A stretch of 64,000 nucleotides of DNA from Amycolatopsis sulphurea (GCF_002564045.1 NZ_PDJK01000002.1:2232001-2296000); one strand, 5' to 3'. Positions 34,699 to 44,787 are shown, numbered from the stretch's first letter. Numbers and translations are program-made. The notes: a model not told the origin generated them from the letters alone.

Positions 34699-35832
34699 TC
34701 AGCCGGGCAGCCGGACCGGCATGAGCAGGTAGAGGTACCCGGGGACGACGTTGCCCTCGGCGTCCGCGGGCTTGATCAGCGCCGGACGGTTCGGGGTCGT
34801 GAAGGTCAGCTCGGCCCGATCGCTGTGCAGCGCGCCGAGCCCGTCGACGAGGTAACCAGGGTTGAACGCGATGGTCACCGGTTCGCCCTCGTAGTCGACC
34901 TGCAGCTCTTCCTCGGCGCTGCCCTCGTCGTCGCCACCGGCGGACAGCCGCAGCGTGCCCTCGCCGAATTCGAGCCGCACCTGGGTGCCGCGCTCGGCGA
35001 CCAGCGAGACGCGCTTGATCGACTCGGCGAGCGCACTGACCTCGATGACCGCACGCGATGTGTGGTTCGCCGGCAGCAGCTGGCGGTACGGCGGGAACTC
35101 GGCGTCGAGCAGCCGGGTCGTCGTGTAGCGACCGGCACCGGACAGGCCGAGCAGGCCGTCACCACTGGCGAGCGCGAGCTTCACGGTGGTACCGGCGCCG
35201 CCGAGCGTTTTCGCGGCCTCGGCGAGGGTGCGCGCCGGGACGAGCACCGCCGCGTCCGACAGGCCCTCGGCCGGCTTCCAGGTGAACTCGCGCATGGCGA
35301 GCCGGAACCGGTCGGTGGCGACCAGAGTCAGCGACTCACCGGAGATCTCCAGCCGCATGCCGGTGAGCATGGGCAGGGTGTCGTCCTTGCCCGCGGCGGT
35401 GGCGACCTGGGTCACCGCCTGGCCGAAGACGTCGCCGGGCAGCTCACCGGCGTGCGCGGGCTGGGACGGCAGCTGCGGGTAGTCCTCCACCGGCATGGTG
35501 GGCAGGCTGAACCGCGCGCTGCCACAGGTGATGGTGGCGCGGGCGCCGTCGACGGAGATCTCCACCGGCTGGGCGGGCAGCGCCTTGGTGATGTCCGCGA
35601 GGAGCCTGCCGGAGACGAGCAGCCGTCCGCCGTCGGCGATGGTCGCGGGGACGCCGACGGTGGCGGACACCTCGTAGTCGAAGCCGGAGACGGTGAGCAC
35701 GTCGGATTCGCCATCCGCACCCGCGTCGAGCAGGACTCCGCCCAGCACCGGCACCGGAGGCCGGGACGGGAGGCTTCTGGCCACCCACGCGACGGCGTCG
35801 GCGAGCCCGTCGCGCTCGACGCGGATCTTCAT
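34699..35832 (-). CDS. dnaN: DNA polymerase III beta sliding clamp
   Basis: 377 residues, ATG at 35832 after AAAGGAT. Three clamp domains are recognisable ([19 protein letters not shown]; the second opening at [16 protein letters not shown]; the third with [20 protein letters not shown]) and the conserved ending [12 protein letters not shown] closes the subunit-binding pocket. It forms a ring-shaped dimer that tethers the polymerase to DNA. The oriC region lies immediately upstream. Confidence 0.98.
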   Translation of the reverse strand: MKIRVERDGLADAVAWVARSLPSRPPVPVLGGVLLDAGADGESDVLTVSGFDYEVSATVGVPATIADGGRLLVSGRLLADITKALPAQPVEISVDGARATITCGSARFSLPTMPVEDYPQLPSQPAHAGELPGDVFGQAVTQVATAAGKDDTLPMLTGMRLEISGESLTLVATDRFRLAMREFTWKPAEGLSDAAVLVPARTLAEAAKTLGGAGTTVKLALASGDGLLGLSGAGRYTTTRLLDAEFPPYRQLLPANHTSRAVIEVSALAESIKRVSLVAERGTQVRLEFGEGTLRLSAGGDDEGSAEEELQVDYEGEPVTIAFNPGYLVDGLGALHSDRAELTFTTPNRPALIKPADAEGNVVPGYLYLLMPVRLPG

Positions 35833-36566
35833 GCGCGCATCCTTTCGGCAACCGAGCCCCGCGGCTCGTGAAGGGTCGGCGGGTCAGCGGCCGGGAGCAC
35901 CCGCGGAAGGCGTGCTCGACCGGGTCCCCTCCGGTCCGGCCTGCCCCCACGCGTGGGACGGGCCGGCTGCAGGCATCCACGTTAGGCCGTCCCCAGGCCC
36001 CGCGTCACCTCGGCCTCCCCTTGACTTTGTCGACAAGACGACAGCCTCGCCGACTTGTCCCCAACTTCGTCCATCGCCTGTTTTTGTTCTGTTCTCTCTT
36101 TCACAAGATCTAAGAGCAGTAGCAGTAGTAGGGGCTGTGGATTGTGTGGACAGAGCTCGTTCGCGCAGGTCGCCAGGCGCGTCGGGTTGTGGAGTTCCCT
36201 GGTGATGGATCGGTGGATGAATCGGCCGACCGGTGGATGGTTTCGGACCTCCCCCGATTCATCCACAGCCTGGCCGACTTGTCCCCATGGTTGTCCCCAG
36301 GTATGTGCCGAGTTGTACCCAGGCTCTGTGGGTGTCCACCGCGGTCCGGATCGCCCTGGTGAGTGACAGGCCACAACTGGGGACAAAATGTGGACAACCT
36401 GGGGATTCCCAGTGGATAGAGCTGGGGACAACCTGTGGATTCAGTGTGGGTGCAATGTGGACGGATTTCGATCCGTGCTGGTGGCGGATTCGTTGAAGCT
36501 GTGGGCAATCTACCCACACCCTGGGGAAAACCCCTTGTGTATCAATGGGTTTCGGCCGGTTGTTTA

Positions 36567-36612
36567 GTGCTGCGTACGCGCGCGTACGCAGCTTCGTGTA
36601 CGTACGCAGCAC
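36567..36612. repeat. Nested palindromes in the oriC region
   Basis: GTGCTGCGTACG (36567-36578) pairs perfectly with 36601-36612. Within it, GCTGCGTACGCG at 36569-36580 is the left arm of a 24-bp perfect palindrome ending at 36592. GTACG is repeated several times and CTTCGTG pairs with CACGAAG further right. It could extrude as a cruciform or bind a factor; it is not a typical terminator because no T-run follows. Confidence 0.7.
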
Positions 36613-36790
36613 GAAGCTGTTGTGAGCAAAGGAAAAGTGCCTTCGCGGCGCGTCGAGTTGCAACAGGTTCAGGTGCGCGTGTGGCAGCCGGATATGACAC
36701 GGCGCTCGCTGGGGATGGTTGAGATCGAACCGGCCACGAGCGTCACCACAGCCACCGCCGGCCGGGTTACGGAGCTACTGACTCATGGAC

Positions 36791-36831
36791 AAAAAAGAGC
36801 TGCTGGAGCGGTATACGACGGCTCCAGCAGC
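36791..36831 (-). terminator. Intrinsic terminator of dnaA
   Basis: GCTGCTGGAGC (36799-36809) pairs with GCTCCAGCAGC (36821-36831), loop 11 bases. On the minus strand TTTTTT follows two bases after the stem. It is 18 bases downstream of the dnaA stop. Confidence 0.9.
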
Positions 36832-36848
36832 GAGTAGTGACCAGCGAG

Positions 36849-38522
36849 CTACTGCCGAGCCCGCTGCTTGATCCGGGAAGTCAGCTCCTGCACCTGGTCG
36901 TAAATCCGCCGACGCTCGGCCATCTCCTTGCGGATCTTCTTGTCCGCGTGCATGACCGTGGTGTGGTCCCGGCCGCCGAAGGTCTGCCCGATCTTCGGCA
37001 GGGACATATCGGTCAGCTCGCGGCACAGGTACATCGCGATCTGCCGGGCGGTGGCCAGCGCCTTCGTCTTGCCCGGCCCGCACAGGTCCTCGAGCGTGAC
37101 GTCGAAGAACTCGGCGGTGACTCCCATGATCGTCGGCGAGGTGATCTCCGGCGCGTGCGAATCGGGGATCAGCTCACGCAGCACGATCTCGGAGAGACCG
37201 ACGTCCACCGGCTGCTGATTCAGCGAGGCGAACGCGGTGACGCGGATGAGCGCGCCCTCCAGCTCCCGGATGTTCGCCTCGACCCGGGAGGCGATGAACT
37301 CCAGCACGTCGCCCGGCACCGCGAGCCGGTCCTGCGCCGCCTTCTTCCGCAGGATCGCGATCCGCGTCTCCAGGTCGGGCGGCTGGATGTCGGTGATCAA
37401 GCCCCACTCGAACCGGGTGCGCAGCCGGTCCTCCAGCGTCTCCAGCCGCTTCGGCGGCCGGTCGGAGGAGACCACGATCTGCTTGTTCGCGTTGTGCAGG
37501 GTGTTGAACGTGTGGAAGAACTCCTCCTGCGTGCCTTCCTTGCCCTCCAGAAACTGGATGTCGTCGACGAGCAGGATGTCGATGTCCCGGTAGCGCCGCT
37601 GGAAGGCGACCTTGCGGTCGTCCCGCAGTGAGTTGATGAAGTCGTTGGTGAACTCCTCGGTGGACACGTACCGCACCCGCATCCCGGGGAACAGCCGCTG
37701 CGCGTAGTGCCCGACCGCGTGCAGCAGGTGCGTTTTGCCCAGCCCGGACTCGCCCCAGATGAACAGCGGGTTGTACGCGCGGGCCGGCGCTTCCGCCACA
37801 GCCACCGCGGCGGCGTGCGCGAACCGGTTCGATGCTCCGATGACGAACGTGTCGAGGGTGTACTTCTCGTTCAGCTTCGTCTTCGACGTCTGCGGCTGCG
37901 CGGGCGCGGTGTAGGGCTGCCCGGCGATCGGTTGCCCGGAGAACGTAGGCCAGATCTCGTGCACCGCGGCGAGGGCTTCGCCCTCTTCGTCCACTTCTTC
38001 GTCGGTGTCCTCGGCGTCCTCCGGGGACGGCTTCGGTGGCTCGTGCCGCGACGGCGGCAGGCCGTTCCCGTCAACCGGCGCGCGCGGCGGCACGACCGAC
38101 GGCGCGGGGCTCTCCGGGCGTACGGCGCCGACGCGCCCGTTGTCCGGACGCACGCTGTCGAGGCGCACCTGATCGGGGCGAGGACCGTCGAAGTGGCCAT
38201 TGGTCTCGTTTTCCACCCTCGCGGGTGACGGTACATAGCGGGGCGCGGGTGCGACGGTCTCGGTGCTGTCCACCTTCACCGCGAGCGACACGGGGCGCCC
38301 GAGCCGCCGCGACAGCGCGTCGGTGATCGACGTGCGCAGCGCGCGCTCGATGGCTTCCTTCGCGAAATCACTGGGCGCGGCGAGCAGCGCGGTGCCGTCG
38401 AGCAGGCCGATCGGCCGGGTCACCCGCATCCAGGCCCGCTGTTGCGGGGAGAGGGTGCCGTCGGACAGCTCCCGCACCACCTGCTCCCAGATGACACCTA
38501 GATTGTGCTGGTGCTCGGACAC
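36849..38522 (-). CDS. dnaA: Chromosomal replication initiator DnaA
   Basis: 557 residues from a GTG at 38522 ([16 protein letters not shown]). Domain I is residues 1-90. A long acidic/Pro-rich domain II follows (about 95-200), typical of actinobacteria. The AAA+ domain III has Walker [17 protein letters not shown] near 255, Walker [14 protein letters not shown] and the arginine-finger region SDRPPKRL. The C-terminal DNA-binding domain IV has [20 protein letters not shown] with [11 protein letters not shown]. It binds DnaA boxes at oriC downstream and initiates replication. DnaA boxes at 38619-38639 upstream fit autoregulation. Confidence 0.99.
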   Translation of the reverse strand: MSEHQHNLGVIWEQVVRELSDGTLSPQQRAWMRVTRPIGLLDGTALLAAPSDFAKEAIERALRTSITDALSRRLGRPVSLAVKVDSTETVAPAPRYVPSPARVENETNGHFDGPRPDQVRLDSVRPDNGRVGAVRPESPAPSVVPPRAPVDGNGLPPSRHEPPKPSPEDAEDTDEEVDEEGEALAAVHEIWPTFSGQPIAGQPYTAPAQPQTSKTKLNEKYTLDTFVIGASNRFAHAAAVAVAEAPARAYNPLFIWGESGLGKTHLLHAVGHYAQRLFPGMRVRYVSTEEFTNDFINSLRDDRKVAFQRRYRDIDILLVDDIQFLEGKEGTQEEFFHTFNTLHNANKQIVVSSDRPPKRLETLEDRLRTRFEWGLITDIQPPDLETRIAILRKKAAQDRLAVPGDVLEFIASRVEANIRELEGALIRVTAFASLNQQPVDVGLSEIVLRELIPDSHAPEITSPTIMGVTAEFFDVTLEDLCGPGKTKALATARQIAMYLCRELTDMSLPKIGQTFGGRDHTTVMHADKKIRKEMAERRRIYDQVQELTSRIKQRARQ

Positions 38523-39118
38523 CGGTCTGACTCCCCTCCCCTCGTCGGCGTTACGCCCGGTCCGGCCCCAGCACGCCCTCGAGCGTCATCCTGGCCCGGT
38601 CCGCACGACGGCACAGCGATATCCACATAGTTGTCCACAGCTGTGCACTAATGTACGGCTGCCCGCAGCCACGCCACTTACGGGCTCGACGTTCACGCCG
38701 GGTGCCTCCACACCCATGGCGCCGAGCGTCGGTGACGACCTGGCGTTCACCCCGTCCGGCTGCCTGAAAGAGGCACGCTAACAAGCCCCGGTCGTTGCCA
38801 CAAGGCGTGGTGCCGCGCAAGCATTTCATGGTGTACGGCGTGTTGCCATTCGGTACCGCGGCGTGCCGGGGCCCTGGCGCGATGCGCTGGTCGCAATGCG
38901 TGGCGGAGGGGGTGGCTGTATGACTCTCGAAGGGGGTGCGTACCCTCGTAAGGTCTCCCGTAAGCGACGGGTGCGTTTCGCGTGCCCACGTATGTCGTCG
39001 CTCGTCGTGACGAGGCCACACGTTGGTAGGAGACACCAGAGACTGCCGTGCGACCCGCACGACATGCCGGGCGCCGGGGAAATGACCGTCGCCCGACGGC
39101 CGAGACACAGGAGACGCA
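38523..39118. promoter_or_regulatory. dnaA/rpmH divergent promoter region with DnaA boxes
   Basis: 596 bp without a gene. ATATCCACA (38619-38627) and TTGTCCACA (38631-38639) are 100-115 bp before the dnaA start, in the position expected for DnaA autorepression. The right part should carry the rpmH promoter; a GGGGTGCGTACCC element sits near 38934. No further features were identified. Confidence 0.7.
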
Positions 39119-39262
39119 GTGAGCAAGGGCAAGCGCACCTTCCAGCCGAACAACCGTCGTCGCGCGCGGACCCACGGTTTCCGCCTGCGCATGCGCACTC
39201 GTGCGGGCCGGGCCATCCTGGCGGCTCGCCGTCGCAAGGGCCGCGCCGCGCTGTCCGCCTGA
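39119..39262 (+). CDS. rpmH: 50S ribosomal protein L34
   Basis: 47 residues from a GTG at 39119: [17 protein letters not shown], then [20 protein letters not shown] and KGRAALSA. Length and the KRTFQPN..RAR..HGFR..M.T..GR.....R..KGR pattern are invariant for L34. A CAGGAGACG site precedes the GTG. It is too short for typical long-frame searches. First gene of the rpmH-rnpA-yidD-yidC-jag cluster. Confidence 0.98.
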   Translation: MSKGKRTFQPNNRRRARTHGFRLRMRTRAGRAILAARRRKGRAALSA

Positions 39263-39282
39263 TCCGGCCGCCAAGACGCGCC

Positions 39283-39714
39283 GTGCTGCCCGCTGCCGCA
39301 CGTCTGCGGCGGAGTGCGGACTTCCGGGTCGTCCTCCGCCGGGGGTCCCGGGCAGGCAAACGCCGCCTCGTCGTCCATGCGTTGACCACGGACCCGCCCG
39401 TGGCCACACCTGCTGTGGCCAGGGCGGGTTTTGTGGTGAGCAAGGCCGTCGGCAACTCGGTGGTCCGCCACCGCGTCACCCGCCGGCTGCGACATCTCGT
39501 TTCGGCCCGGCTCGGAACCCTGCCCGAGGGCAGCACGTTGGTCGTACGGGCATTACCTCCGGCGGCGTCCGCTTCGAGTGCGGAACTCGGCGCCGATCTC
39601 GATGCGGCGCTGCGCCGGCTCGGCCTCGGGCCGTCCGGCGGCCCGTCCCGGGATGGTGCTCCCCGGCAGCCGCGTCAGCAGGGCGCGGGCCCCGAACACG
39701 GATCAGCGGTGTAA
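39283..39714 (+). CDS. rnpA: Ribonuclease P protein component
   Basis: 143 residues from a GTG at 39283, 20 bp after rpmH. It has [42 protein letters not shown] (the RNR-type signature binding M1 RNA) and [17 protein letters not shown]. The C-terminal 20 residues are disordered. It activates the RNA subunit for tRNA 5' processing. It overlaps no gene and is 6 bp from yidD. Confidence 0.95.
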   Translation: MLPAAARLRRSADFRVVLRRGSRAGKRRLVVHALTTDPPVATPAVARAGFVVSKAVGNSVVRHRVTRRLRHLVSARLGTLPEGSTLVVRALPPAASASSAELGADLDAALRRLGLGPSGGPSRDGAPRQPRQQGAGPEHGSAV

Positions 39715-39720
39715 CCGGCC

Positions 39721-40047
39721 ATGCACGCCACCCCCGAGCACGACGCCACCGGAGGTACCGGGGAGGCCCGCCCTCCCCGACCCGGACCGGTCGCCTGGGT
39801 GCTTCTCCTGCCCGTCCGGTTCTATCGCAAGGCGATTTCGCCCTATCTCCCACCGGCTTGCCGGTTCTACCCGAGCTGCAGCGCGTACGCAGTCGAAGCC
39901 CTGACCCGCCATGGCGCGGCCCGCGGCTCCTACCTCGCGCTGCGCCGGTTGTTGCGCTGCGGCCCGTGGACCCCGCCCGGCCGCGACCCGGTGCCCGAGG
40001 AGTTCTCGTGGCGACACCGCAAGCCTGAAACACCGATCGAGGAGTAG
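39721..40047 (+). CDS. yidD: Membrane protein insertion efficiency factor YidD
   Basis: 108 residues. The family core is LLLPVRFYRKAISPYLPPACRFYPSCSAYAVEAL, with the typical amphipathic helix and two conserved Cys, then HGAARGSYLALRRLLRCGPW and a Pro-rich WRHRKP end. YidD assists YidC-mediated insertion at the inner membrane. The N-terminal 20 residues are disordered. Four bases separate its stop from yidC. Confidence 0.96.
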   Translation: MHATPEHDATGGTGEARPPRPGPVAWVLLLPVRFYRKAISPYLPPACRFYPSCSAYAVEALTRHGAARGSYLALRRLLRCGPWTPPGRDPVPEEFSWRHRKPETPIEE

Positions 40048-40051
40048 CTCA

Positions 40052-41242
40052 GTGCTCGATTTCATCTACTACCCTGTGTCCTTCATCTTGTGGTGTTGGC
40101 ACAAGGTCTTCGGGTTTGCCTTCGGGGAGTCGTCGGCGATCGCCTGGATCCTCGGCATCATCTTCCTCACGTTCACCATCCGCGGCATTATGTTCAAGCC
40201 GTTCGTGAACCAGGTCCGGTCGATGAAGAAGATGCAGGACTTCGCGCCGGAGATGAAGAAGATCCAGAAGAAGTACGCGAACGACCGGCAGCGCCAAGCG
40301 CAGGAGATGCAGAAGCTCCAGCGCGAACACGGCGTGAACCCGCTCGGCAGCTGTCTTCCGATGGTCCTGCAGATCCCCGCGTTCATCGGCCTGAACCACG
40401 TGCTGAAGGCGTTCACCCTGCCCCCGCCCGGTGGCGGGCCGAAGACCGAGAACTACTTCTTCAGCCAGCACGACGTCAACTCGTACGTGAGCGCCAAGCT
40501 CTTCGGCGTCAACCTCGGTGAAGCGGTCAACAACGGCGTCGGCGCGATCTCCGGCGGTGTGGTCAACGGCGGCTGGCACTGGAACGTGCTCCCGGTCGCC
40601 CTGCCGCTGATGATCATCGCCTCGATCGCCACGCACCTCACCGCCCGGCACTCGGCCGCCCGGCAGAGCGCCGCGGCCACCGGTACCGCGCAGACGGCGA
40701 TCATGAACAAGCTGACGATGTACGTCTTCCCGCTCGGTGTGCTCGTCTTCGGTGCCTTCTTCCCGCTCGGCCTGCTCTTCTACTGGCTGGCGAACAACGG
40801 CTGGACGCTCATGCAGCAGCGCTTGGTCTACACCCGGATCGACAAGGAAGAGGCGACCCGCAAGGCGGAGGCAGCGGAGAAGCGTGCGTCGCTCGGCCCG
40901 AAGCCGGGACAGAAGCCGACCGCACCGAAGGTCGGGCAGAAGCCGGTGCAGCAGAAGAAGAACCAGCAGTCGGGTCAGCAGCAGCGCAAGGTGACCAAAG
41001 CCGGATCGGCGCACGGTTTCGCGCAGACCGCGCCGTCCGGCGACAAGCCCGGCGGCGGTTCGAACACCAAGCCCGCGGAGAAGGCGACCGGCGACGCTCC
41101 CGAGGAGAAGACGTCGGAGCCGAAGGTCAGCGCGAAGCCGGCGGACCAGACCTCGGCGAACCAGACCAACGGAGCCAACGGGAACGGTGCACCCGGGCTC
41201 ATCAAGAACTCGACGAAGAAGTCGGGCCGGAAGCGTCGCTGA
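40052..41242 (+). CDS. yidC: Membrane protein insertase YidC/Oxa1
   Basis: 396 residues from a GTG at 40052. Five membrane helices: the first at about 5-25 (FIYYPVSFILWCWHKVFGFAF), then AIAWILGIIFLTFTIRGIM, then LGSCLPMVLQIPAFIGLNHVL and two more (LPVALPLMIIASIA; VFPLGVLVFGAFFPLGLLFYWLANNGWTLMQQ). The conserved Arg (TIRGIMFKPFV) and coiled cytoplasmic loop (MKKMQDFAPEMKKIQKKY) are present. The last 125 residues are a long Lys/Gln/Ala-rich tail, larger than in E. coli, which could bind ribosomes. It inserts proteins into the membrane alone or with SecYEG. Confidence 0.97.
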   Translation: MLDFIYYPVSFILWCWHKVFGFAFGESSAIAWILGIIFLTFTIRGIMFKPFVNQVRSMKKMQDFAPEMKKIQKKYANDRQRQAQEMQKLQREHGVNPLGSCLPMVLQIPAFIGLNHVLKAFTLPPPGGGPKTENYFFSQHDVNSYVSAKLFGVNLGEAVNNGVGAISGGVVNGGWHWNVLPVALPLMIIASIATHLTARHSAARQSAAATGTAQTAIMNKLTMYVFPLGVLVFGAFFPLGLLFYWLANNGWTLMQQRLVYTRIDKEEATRKAEAAEKRASLGPKPGQKPTAPKVGQKPVQQKKNQQSGQQQRKVTKAGSAHGFAQTAPSGDKPGGGSNTKPAEKATGDAPEEKTSEPKVSAKPADQTSANQTNGANGNGAPGLIKNSTKKSGRKRR

Positions 41243-41272
41243 CGCCGAACCGGTTCGGAGAGGAGACGAAAG

Positions 41273-41824
41273 ATGTCGGAGACGGTCGACACGATCGACG
41301 CCGAACAGGAGGACGGAGCCGAGGCGGCGGAAGCGGCCGAAGCCAAGCCGGGCGGTGATGACGACTCTCTCGTGCGGGAGGGAGACATCGCCGGGGACTA
41401 TCTGGAGCGCCTGCTGGACCTGCTCGACTACGACGGCGACATCGACCTCGATGTGGAAGCCGGACGTGCGGTGGTGAGCATCGACGGCGGTGAGGATCTG
41501 GAGAAGCTCGTCGGCCCGCGCGGCACCGTGCTCGAGTCGCTGCAGGAGTTGACCCGGCTGGCGGTGCAGCAGGAGACCGGTTCGCGCAGCCGGCTCATGT
41601 TGGATATCGCGAACTGGCGAGCCGACCGCCGGGAGGAGCTGAAGGAACTCGGCCGGTCCACCGCGGAGTCGGTGAAGGCGAACGGCGAGCGGGTTCGCTT
41701 GCAGCCGATGAGCCCGTTCGAGCGGAAGGTCGTGCACGACGCGGTCGCCACGGTCGACGGCGTGACGAGTGAGAGCGAGGGCGAGGACCCGAAGCGCCGG
41801 GTGGTGATCTTCCCCGAGGACTGA
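41273..41824 (+). CDS. jag: Jag/KhpB-type KH and R3H RNA-binding protein
   Basis: 183 residues. An acidic N-terminus (1-45) precedes a KH-like domain (YLERLLDLLDYDGDIDLDVEAG, EKLVGPRGTVLESLQELTRL) and an R3H domain near the end (LGRSTAESVKANGERVRLQPM, SPFERKVVHDAVATVDG). These bind RNA; KhpB/Jag proteins affect cell elongation and division. A GGAGAGGAGACGAAAG run precedes the ATG. A terminator follows at 41849. Confidence 0.94.
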   Translation: MSETVDTIDAEQEDGAEAAEAAEAKPGGDDDSLVREGDIAGDYLERLLDLLDYDGDIDLDVEAGRAVVSIDGGEDLEKLVGPRGTVLESLQELTRLAVQQETGSRSRLMLDIANWRADRREELKELGRSTAESVKANGERVRLQPMSPFERKVVHDAVATVDGVTSESEGEDPKRRVVIFPED

Positions 41825-41848
41825 TCGCCAGCACGAAGCGCTGAGCCG

Positions 41849-41882
41849 AAGCGGCCCACCGGTTGAATCCGGTGGGCCGCTT
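41849..41882 (+). terminator. Terminator of the rpmH-jag cluster
   Basis: AAGCGGCCCACCGG pairs with CCGGTGGGCCGCTT (41869-41882) around TTGAAT; TTT lies at the base of the right arm and continues after it (41881-41883). Perfect 14-bp stem. Confidence 0.88.
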
Positions 41883-41940
41883 TGTGTTCGGGGTCGGAGA
41901 CTGAGGGCTGGTGGCGGCTGGGGCGAATTACACGCATGGT

Positions 41941-41954
41941 GTTTCACGTGAAAC
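41941..41954. promoter_or_regulatory. parS site 2
   Basis: GTTTCACGTGAAAC, exact match to the canonical parS core; flanked T at 41940. In the gap between jag and rsmG, 1.8 kb from parB. Confidence 0.88.
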
Positions 41955-41957
41955 GGG

Positions 41958-41994
41958 TGTGGACAGCTCTGCTCGCCGAGTGGACTTGTCCACA
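41958..41994. promoter_or_regulatory. Two DnaA boxes between parS sites
   Basis: TGTGGACAG (41958-41966) and TTGTCCACA (41986-41994), in opposite orientation, lie 5-30 bp from parS site 2. Confidence 0.5.
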
Positions 41995-42049
41995 GATGCG
42001 GTCTGTCGGCTCGATTTGCCCCCGGCATCAGGGACAATCAACGGGGCGA

Positions 42050-42063
42050 GTTTCACGTGAAAC
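42050..42063. promoter_or_regulatory. parS site 3
   Basis: GTTTCACGTGAAAC, exact canonical core, 96 bp after site 2 and just before the rsmG start. Confidence 0.88.
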
Positions 42064-42086
42064 GCGCAGAGCGAGGAGTGAACGTA

Positions 42087-42767
42087 GTGAGCTTGGACGG
42101 CGCCACCGGGACGGTCCGGACCGCGGCGGTGGAGGTGTTCGGAGAGCGCGTCGGCCAAGCCGCCCGGTACGTCGATCTACTGGCGACCCACGGAGTGGAG
42201 CGTGGTCTGATCGGGCCGCGTGAGGTCGAGCGACTGTGGGATCGGCACGTGCTGAACTCGGCTGTGATCGGTGAGCACATCCCGGATGGCGCCCGGGTGG
42301 TCGATGTCGGTTCGGGTGCGGGGCTTCCGGGCGTGCCGCTGGCGATTGCCCGACCGGACCTCGCTATCGTTCTCCTGGAACCCATGGCTCGCCGGGTTGA
42401 CTGGTTGGCCGAGGTCGCCGAGAAGCTGGAACTCCCGATCACCATCGTCCGTGGACGCGCGGAGGAACGATCCGTGCGCGAGCAGCTGGACGGCGCCGAC
42501 GTCGTCACCGCTCGCGCGGTCGCTCCCCTGGCTCGGCTTGCGGGCTGGTGTCTACCCCTGGTTCGACCCGAAGGCAGGCTGGTTGCCCTCAAAGGTGCCA
42601 GCGCTGCCGAAGAGATCGAACGGGACCGCGACGCAGTACGTAAGGCCGGCGGTGCCGAGCCAGTGCTCGCCGAATGCGGAAAAGCAGTACTTGAGGTGCC
42701 CAGCACGGTGGTGCTCATCCGCCGCCTACCGCCGAAGCCGACTCGGCCACGTGGCAGGCGGCGCTAG
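42087..42767 (+). CDS. rsmG: 16S rRNA (guanine-N7) methyltransferase RsmG
   Basis: 226 residues. The GTG at 42087 follows GAGGAG at eight bases; other in-frame GTGs at 42057 and 42078 overlap or abut the parS site. Motif I DVGSGAGLPGVPLAIARPD (about 70-90), LLEPMARRVDWLAEV, and the aromatic/charged loop ARAVAPLARLAGWCLPLV are the GidB/RsmG hallmarks. It methylates G527 of 16S rRNA; loss gives low-level streptomycin resistance in many bacteria. The position next to parA/parB is standard. Confidence 0.95.
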   Translation: MSLDGATGTVRTAAVEVFGERVGQAARYVDLLATHGVERGLIGPREVERLWDRHVLNSAVIGEHIPDGARVVDVGSGAGLPGVPLAIARPDLAIVLLEPMARRVDWLAEVAEKLELPITIVRGRAEERSVREQLDGADVVTARAVAPLARLAGWCLPLVRPEGRLVALKGASAAEEIERDRDAVRKAGGAEPVLAECGKAVLEVPSTVVLIRRLPPKPTRPRGRRR

Positions 42768-42787
42768 CGAACGAGGACAGCCGCGAA

Positions 42788-42801
42788 GTTCCACGTGAAA
42801 C
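42788..42801. promoter_or_regulatory. parS site 4
   Basis: GTTCCACGTGAAAC, one arm variant of the canonical core, in the gap between rsmG and parA. Confidence 0.82.
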
Positions 42802-42853
42802 AACGCGGTTCGAACGCCCACGAATCGTCTATCAGGAGGAGGTGTCGAGAACG

Positions 42854-43780
42854 GTGAATCCCCCGCCGTCCGACCCCGCGGAGACCGGCCACGAGTTGGG
42901 CTGGACCCCGATTGCCGAGGAAGCCGTCCGAGCCGCGAGCGTGCTGCACCCGAAGGAGGGTGCGCTCCCCCGACCCACACGTCGCCGGGTGCTCACGGTC
43001 GCCAACCAGAAAGGCGGCGTCGGCAAGACGACGAGCACCGTCAATCTCGCCGCCGCGCTGGCCGTGCACGGGTTGAAGACACTCGTGATCGACCTCGACC
43101 CGCAGGGCAATGCCAGCACCGCGCTCGACATCGACCACCGGTCCGGGACGCCGTCGATCTACGAGGTGCTGATCGGTGAGGTGTCGCTCGCGGAGGCGGC
43201 CGCGAACAGTGCGCAGTCGCCGAACCTCTTCTGCGTCCCCGCGACGATCGATCTGGCCGGCGCCGAGATCGAGCTGGTCTCCATGGCGAACCGGGAGACC
43301 CGGCTGAAGGAGGCGCTGTCCGCGGAGGTGCTCGACCAGATCGGCGTCGACTACGTCCTCATCGACTGCCCGCCGTCCCTTGGCCTGCTCACCGTCAATG
43401 CCATGGTGGCCGCGCAAGAGGTGCTGATTCCGATCCAGTGCGAGTACTACGCACTGGAAGGTCTGGGCCAGCTGCTGAGCAACATCGAACTCGTGCAGCA
43501 GCACCTCAACCGCGAGCTCAGCGTCTCCACGATCCTGCTCACCATGTACGACGGCCGCACGAAGCTGGCCGACCAGGTGACGAACGAGGTCCGGAACCAC
43601 TTCGGGGAGACGGTGCTGAAGACCGTCATCCCGCGCAGCGTGAAGGTGTCCGAGGCACCTGGCTACGGCCAGACCGTGCTCTCGTACGACCCGGGCTCGC
43701 GGGGGGCGATGAGCTACCTCGATGCGGCGAAGGAACTCGCGGAGCGTGGCGCGAACGAGAAGAGGAGCACCAGCGCATGA
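42854..43780 (+). CDS. parA: Chromosome-partitioning ATPase ParA
   Basis: 308 residues from a GTG at 42854, 11 bases after AGGAGG; a GTG at 42842 overlaps the Shine-Dalgarno run. Deviant Walker [16 protein letters not shown] (near 55), switch [11 protein letters not shown] and Walker [14 protein letters not shown] place it in the ParA/Soj family. It dimerises with ATP on the nucleoid and moves ParB-parS complexes. The 50-residue N-terminal extension is typical of actinobacteria. Its stop overlaps the parB ATG (ATGA), so they are coupled. Confidence 0.97.
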   Translation: MNPPPSDPAETGHELGWTPIAEEAVRAASVLHPKEGALPRPTRRRVLTVANQKGGVGKTTSTVNLAAALAVHGLKTLVIDLDPQGNASTALDIDHRSGTPSIYEVLIGEVSLAEAAANSAQSPNLFCVPATIDLAGAEIELVSMANRETRLKEALSAEVLDQIGVDYVLIDCPPSLGLLTVNAMVAAQEVLIPIQCEYYALEGLGQLLSNIELVQQHLNRELSVSTILLTMYDGRTKLADQVTNEVRNHFGETVLKTVIPRSVKVSEAPGYGQTVLSYDPGSRGAMSYLDAAKELAERGANEKRSTSA

Positions 43781-44787
43781 CTGAGCGCAGAGGAGGGCTC
43801 GGGCGTGGCCTCGCGGCCCTGATCCCGACCGGGCCGCCTACCCCGGCCCCCTCCCCCGGTGACAAGGTCGTGGCAGCCGAACCGGCGGCCCGTGAGGACA
43901 AGGGCTGGTTCGCGGCGAACGGCGCGGCGAATTCGCACGGCGGCGAGGTCGCCGGTGCGGTCTACCGCGAGATCCCGGTCAGCTCGGTCAAACCGAATCC
44001 GAAGCAGCCCCGCCAGGTCTTCGACGAGGAAGCGCTCGCCGAGCTCGAACACTCCATCCGGGAGTTCGGGCTCATGCAGCCGATCGTCGTGCGCGAGCTC
44101 AGCGACGGCGAGTACGAGCTTGTCATGGGCGAGCGGCGGCTGCGTGCGTCGCAGCAGGCGGAGCTGGAGGCGATCCCCGCGATCGTCCGGCAGACCGCCG
44201 ACGAGTCGATGCTGCGCGACGCGTTGCTGGAGAACATCCACCGGGTCCAGCTGAACCCACTCGAAGAGGCGGCGGCGTACCAGCAGCTGCTCGACGAGTT
44301 CGCGGTGACGCACGAGGAGCTGGCCGGCCGGATCGGGCGAAGCCGTCCAGTCATCACGAACACCATCCGGTTGCTCAAGCTCCCCTTGCCCGTGCAGCGG
44401 CGGGTGGCCGCCGGGGTGCTGTCGGCCGGGCATGCTCGGGCTTTGCTGTCGCTGGATGATCCGGAAAGCCAGGAAGAACTGGCTGCCCGGATCGTCGCGG
44501 AAGGCATGTCGGTGCGCGCCACCGAAGAAGCCGTCACGCTGAAGAAGAGCGAGAAGCCGGTCAAACCGAAGGCCGCTCCCCGCAAGCCGATTCAAGCTCC
44601 CGGATTGCAGGAACTCGCGAACCGGCTCTCGGATCGCTTCGACACTCGGGTCAAGGTCGACCTCGGCCGGCGGAAGGGCCGGATCGTGCTCGAGTTCGGC
44701 TCGGTCGATGATCTCGAACGCATCGTCGGGCTCATCGATGCGAACTCGGGGGAAAAACCGACAAAAAGGGAAGAGAAAACCGACTAG
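43777..44787 (+). CDS. parB: Chromosome-partitioning protein ParB
   Basis: 336 residues. N-terminal arginine-rich [13 protein letters not shown] contacts Par[20 protein letters not shown] and [14 protein letters not shown] form the CTP-binding N-domain (GERR motif), [14 protein letters not shown] and an HTH ([21 protein letters not shown]) bind parS, and a C-terminal dimerisation region ends the protein. It spreads by CTP-dependent sliding from parS sites at 41941, 42050 and 42788. Terminators follow. Confidence 0.97.
   Translation: MTERRGGLGRGLAALIPTGPPTPAPSPGDKVVAAEPAAREDKGWFAANGAANSHGGEVAGAVYREIPVSSVKPNPKQPRQVFDEEALAELEHSIREFGLMQPIVVRELSDGEYELVMGERRLRASQQAELEAIPAIVRQTADESMLRDALLENIHRVQLNPLEEAAAYQQLLDEFAVTHEELAGRIGRSRPVITNTIRLLKLPLPVQRRVAAGVLSAGHARALLSLDDPESQEELAARIVAEGMSVRATEEAVTLKKSEKPVKPKAAPRKPIQAPGLQELANRLSDRFDTRVKVDLGRRKGRIVLEFGSVDDLERIVGLIDANSGEKPTKREEKTD

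Larger units (their letters stand above)
35833..36848. other. Chromosomal replication origin (oriC)
   Basis: 1,016-bp gap between dnaA and dnaN. DnaA-box-like sites include TTGTCCCCA (36055, 36279, 36291), TGTGGATTG and TGTGGACAG abutting at 36136-36153, TCATCCACA (36259), TGGGGACAA (36378, 36423), a perfect TGTGGACAA (36389-36397) and TGTGGATTC (36434). An AT-richer tract with T-runs (36075-36115) could be the unwinding element. A nested palindrome (36567-36612) and the dnaA terminator (36791-36831) lie on the dnaA side. No gene was found; an open frame at 36622-36837 was rejected. Confidence 0.93.

Noticed and set aside
36622..36837. 71-codon frame in oriC (GTG start, SKGKVPSRR head)
   Set aside because: Its last codons form the dnaA terminator stem and loop, it has no good ribosome site, and the composition is what random origin DNA gives. 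I found no family resemblance.
40049..42037. 662-codon minus-strand frame opposite yidC and jag
   Set aside because: Leu/Arg-rich artefact antisense to yidC and jag; contains no motif.
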